A stretch of 8,411 bases of DNA. Origin: JAIPEK01 sp041685935 (lineage in GTDB: Bacteria; Desulfobacterota; Desulfobacteria; Desulfobacterales; Desulfobacteraceae). A model generated the notes under the pieces. The model made no database searches, was not told the DNA's origin, and saw nothing but the letters and a program-made list of their open reading frames with translations. The stretch lies in contig JAWLES010000105.1 of the NCBI GenBank assembly GCA_041685935.1, forward strand, positions 1 to 8,411, written 5' to 3'. The translations under genes were made by a program, and so were the position numbers. Positions 6,639 to 8,411 of this stretch are shown here, piece by piece. The stretch's first letter is position 1. Each line of letters opens with the position of its first letter.

Positions 6639-8411
6639 TTGAAAAATTTTTTCACTAAAAAAATGGAAGAACGGGAAGACATAAACGAAATCGAAGAGCT
6701 CCGCAATGCGGTATTGCAAACCGGCATGCCGGACCATGTAGAGGCAATCGCCTTAAAAGAAGTTGATCGGTTGCTGAAAATCAGTCCCTCTTCTGCTGAG
6801 TATACAATCGGCATGAACTATATAGACTATATGCTGAGCCTTCCCTGGAACAAGACCACGGAGGATGATCTGGATATCAGTCGGGCTGAGGGCATTCTTA
6901 ACCTGGAACACTTCGGCTTGGACAAAATCAAGGAAAGAATTCTGGAACATCTGGCGGTTAGGGTAATGAAACTGTCGGACAGAAAACGAATTCTGGTGGT
7001 CGACGATGAAAAGGTTACGTGCAGGAACCTTGAACATGTCCTTCAAAAAGAGGATTACATCGTGGAAAGTGTTTCCGATGGAAACGACGCTCTGTCGATA
7101 CTCGGTGCGAAGACATATGACCTTGTTGTCACTGATTTGAAAATGGAAGGCGTGGACGGCATGACCATCCTTGAAAAGGTCAGGCGGGACTGCCCTTCAA
7201 CCGAGGTGATTATAATTACAGGATATGCCACGGTGAGTAACGCCACAGACGCCATGCGGAAGGGATCCTATCATTTTCTTGCCAAGCCGCTGAAACTTGA
7301 CCAGGTAAGACAAACAGTCAAAAAAGCGTTGAGCGTCAAAGGGTCGGTCCTGGATTCAAGAAGCCCTGTTCTCTGTTTTGCAGGTCCGCCCGGAACCGGC
7401 AAGACATCCCTGGGGATGTCAATTGCTAGGAGTCTTAAACGGCAATTCATCCGGATTTCTCTTGCCGGTTTAAAGGATGAGACGGAAATCAGGGGACACA
7501 GAAGGAGTTATGTGGGGGCTATGTCCGGGAGAATCATCCAGGGGATACGGCGGGCTGAATCCTCAAATCCTGTTTTTATGCTTGATGAGCTGGATAAAAT
7601 CGGTGCGGAATTCAAGGGAGACCCTGCAGCCGCCCTTTTGGAGGTGCTTGACCCACAGCAGAACTTCGGTTTCATGGACCATTACCTTGACGTCCCTTTT
7701 GATTTGTCAAAAGTCATGTTTATTGCCACGGCGAATGTGATCAGTGCCATACCTGCGCCCCTGCTTGACAGGCTCGAGGTGATTCACCTGTCAGGATATA
7801 CCATGGAGGAGAAGATGAAAATCGCATTTGATTACCTGATTCCAAGAGCAATTGAGGATACGGGGCTTGCGGAGGTGGCCCCCCGGTTTGAAGAGGGATC
7901 GGTGCGGAAAATCATTAAAGAGTATACCCGTGAAGCAGGTTTGAGAAGCCTTGAAAGAAAAATCTCTTCCATATGCAGGAAAATCGCTCTCAGGATTGTT
8001 AAATCCAAAAATGAAAGGGAATCACTAGTGGTGACTCCTCAACTGGTGGAGCAGCTTCTCGGGCCTGAGAAATTCTTTTTTGAAGTCGCCCTGGCAAAAG
8101 AAAGAATAGGTTTTGCAACCGGTCTTGCCTGGACTGAAACCGGAGGGGAAATCATTTTTGTGGAGGCCACCCGGATGGCGGGTCATAACAAGCTTATCCT
8201 GACGGGTTCTCTGGGAAATGTTATGAAGGAATCCGCCCAGGCTGCCTTGAGTTACCTGAGAAGCCACACGAAAATATTCAATCTTCCTGAAATGGTTTTT
8301 GACGGCCAGGATATTCATATCCATGTTCCGGCCGGTGCAATTCCCAAAGACGGCCCATCCGCCGGACTGACCGTAGCGGTCGCCCTTGTGTCCCTTTTCA
8401 CCCGAAGACCA
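6639..8411 (+). CDS. Lon-type AAA+ protease with internal response-regulator receiver domain (partial, 3' end outside window)
   Basis: The window holds 591 codons, open to its edge. Residues 1-110 match the end of the Lon helical region (LPWNKTTEDDLDI, then LEHFGLDKIKERILEHLAVR). Residues about 115-232 are a complete receiver: acidic pair D122/D123, phosphoacceptor D166, T194, K216. From about 240 the Lon AAA+ domain resumes: Walker A GPPGTGKT at 249-256, EIRGHRRSYVGAMSG, Walker B VFMLDELDK with D316/E317, IPAPLLDRLEVIHLSGYT, and sensor II REAGLRSLERKI. The protease domain begins near 486 (GLAWTETGGE) and reaches the catalytic serine S574 in PKDGPSAG; the catalytic lysine lies beyond the window. 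The spacing from Walker A lysine to serine (319) is normal for LonA. The first 200-odd residues of LonA (the LAN substrate-binding domain) are absent. Likely a cytosolic ATP-dependent protease gated by phosphorylation; substrate unknown. Confidence 0.92.
   Translation, partial: MKNFFTKKMEEREDINEIEELRNAVLQTGMPDHVEAIALKEVDRLLKISPSSAEYTIGMNYIDYMLSLPWNKTTEDDLDISRAEGILNLEHFGLDKIKERILEHLAVRVMKLSDRKRILVVDDEKVTCRNLEHVLQKEDYIVESVSDGNDALSILGAKTYDLVVTDLKMEGVDGMTILEKVRRDCPSTEVIIITGYATVSNATDAMRKGSYHFLAKPLKLDQVRQTVKKALSVKGSVLDSRSPVLCFAGPPGTGKTSLGMSIARSLKRQFIRISLAGLKDETEIRGHRRSYVGAMSGRIIQGIRRAESSNPVFMLDELDKIGAEFKGDPAAALLEVLDPQQNFGFMDHYLDVPFDLSKVMFIATANVISAIPAPLLDRLEVIHLSGYTMEEKMKIAFDYLIPRAIEDTGLAEVAPRFEEGSVRKIIKEYTREAGLRSLERKISSICRKIALRIVKSKNERESLVVTPQLVEQLLGPEKFFFEVALAKERIGFATGLAWTETGGEIIFVEATRMAGHNKLILTGSLGNVMKESAQAALSYLRSHTKIFNLPEMVFDGQDIHIHVPAGAIPKDGPSAGLTVAVALVSLFTRRP

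Noticed and set aside
6753..7046. Minus-strand open frames at 6596-6814, 6753-7046, 7055-7255 and 8025-8324
   Set aside because: They lie opposite the continuous receiver-Lon frame on the plus strand, whose conserved motifs account for the sequence.
7477..7740. Plus-strand open frame of 87 codons starting MRRKSGDTEGVMW
   Set aside because: It is an out-of-frame shadow inside the Lon AAA+ domain; the Lon frame there carries Walker B and other conserved motifs.
6639..8411. A frameshift or gene fusion artefact joining a response regulator to Lon
   Set aside because: Both junctions are in one frame without stops, the Lon segments on either side continue each other at the expected position, and Walker A to catalytic serine spacing is normal.
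1..8411. CRISPR arrays, tRNA or rRNA genes, insertion sequences and attachment sites
   Set aside because: No regularly spaced repeats, tRNA-like cloverleaf segments, transposase frames or terminal inverted repeats were seen on reading both strands.

Overview
The gene content points to a sulfate-reducer-like bacterium of the Desulfobacterota, probably a Desulfobacterales relative. This rests on style only: a moderate-GC genome, an NtrC-type regulator with its kinase, an SLC13/RCK permease, a cytidylate-kinase-like protein and a Lon relative. No taxonomic marker gene is present, so the placement is an inference.

Layout. Everything from 1 to about 6313 is on the minus strand and forms two tandem transcription units. 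Reading in the direction of transcription, the first unit starts near 6350. It encodes a universal-stress-protein-like protein (6313-5786), an unlisted 28-residue single-span membrane peptide with a strong ribosome binding site (5762-5676), an SLC13-family permease with two RCK_C/TrkA_C domains (5625-3808) and a cytidylate-kinase-like protein with a BON-like tail (3786-2929). The second unit, after a 107-base gap, encodes a membrane sensor histidine kinase (2821-1394) and a sigma54-type response regulator (1373-18). A 325-base divergent intergenic region (6314-6638) separates these from a plus-strand gene that runs off the right edge (6639-8411).

The standout is that plus-strand gene. It is a Lon-type AAA+ serine protease with a complete two-component receiver domain inserted between the helical segment and the Walker A motif. 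It also lacks the usual N-terminal substrate-binding (LAN) domain. The receiver keeps all its phosphorylation residues and is about 54% identical by eye to the receiver of the neighbouring NtrC-type regulator. The AAA+ motifs and the catalytic serine (DGPSAG) are intact. This looks like a protease whose activity is switched by phosphorylation, possibly by the histidine kinase of the same locus.

Regulation. Good sigma54 (-24/-12) candidates lie in front of both minus-strand units. The divergent region carries a perfect 15-bp palindrome (GTTGCATAATGCAAC) and a second imperfect copy with the same 7-1-7 geometry, centred about 110 and 195 bases upstream of the predicted start of the stress/permease unit. 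This is the layout expected for enhancer sites of an NtrC-type regulator. The working model (inference) is that one kinase feeds two outputs: a transcription factor that turns on the stress/permease operon and its own genes, and a receiver-gated Lon protease. One complication is that the regulator has a glutamate in place of the first glycine of its GAFTGA loop, the sigma54-contacting element.
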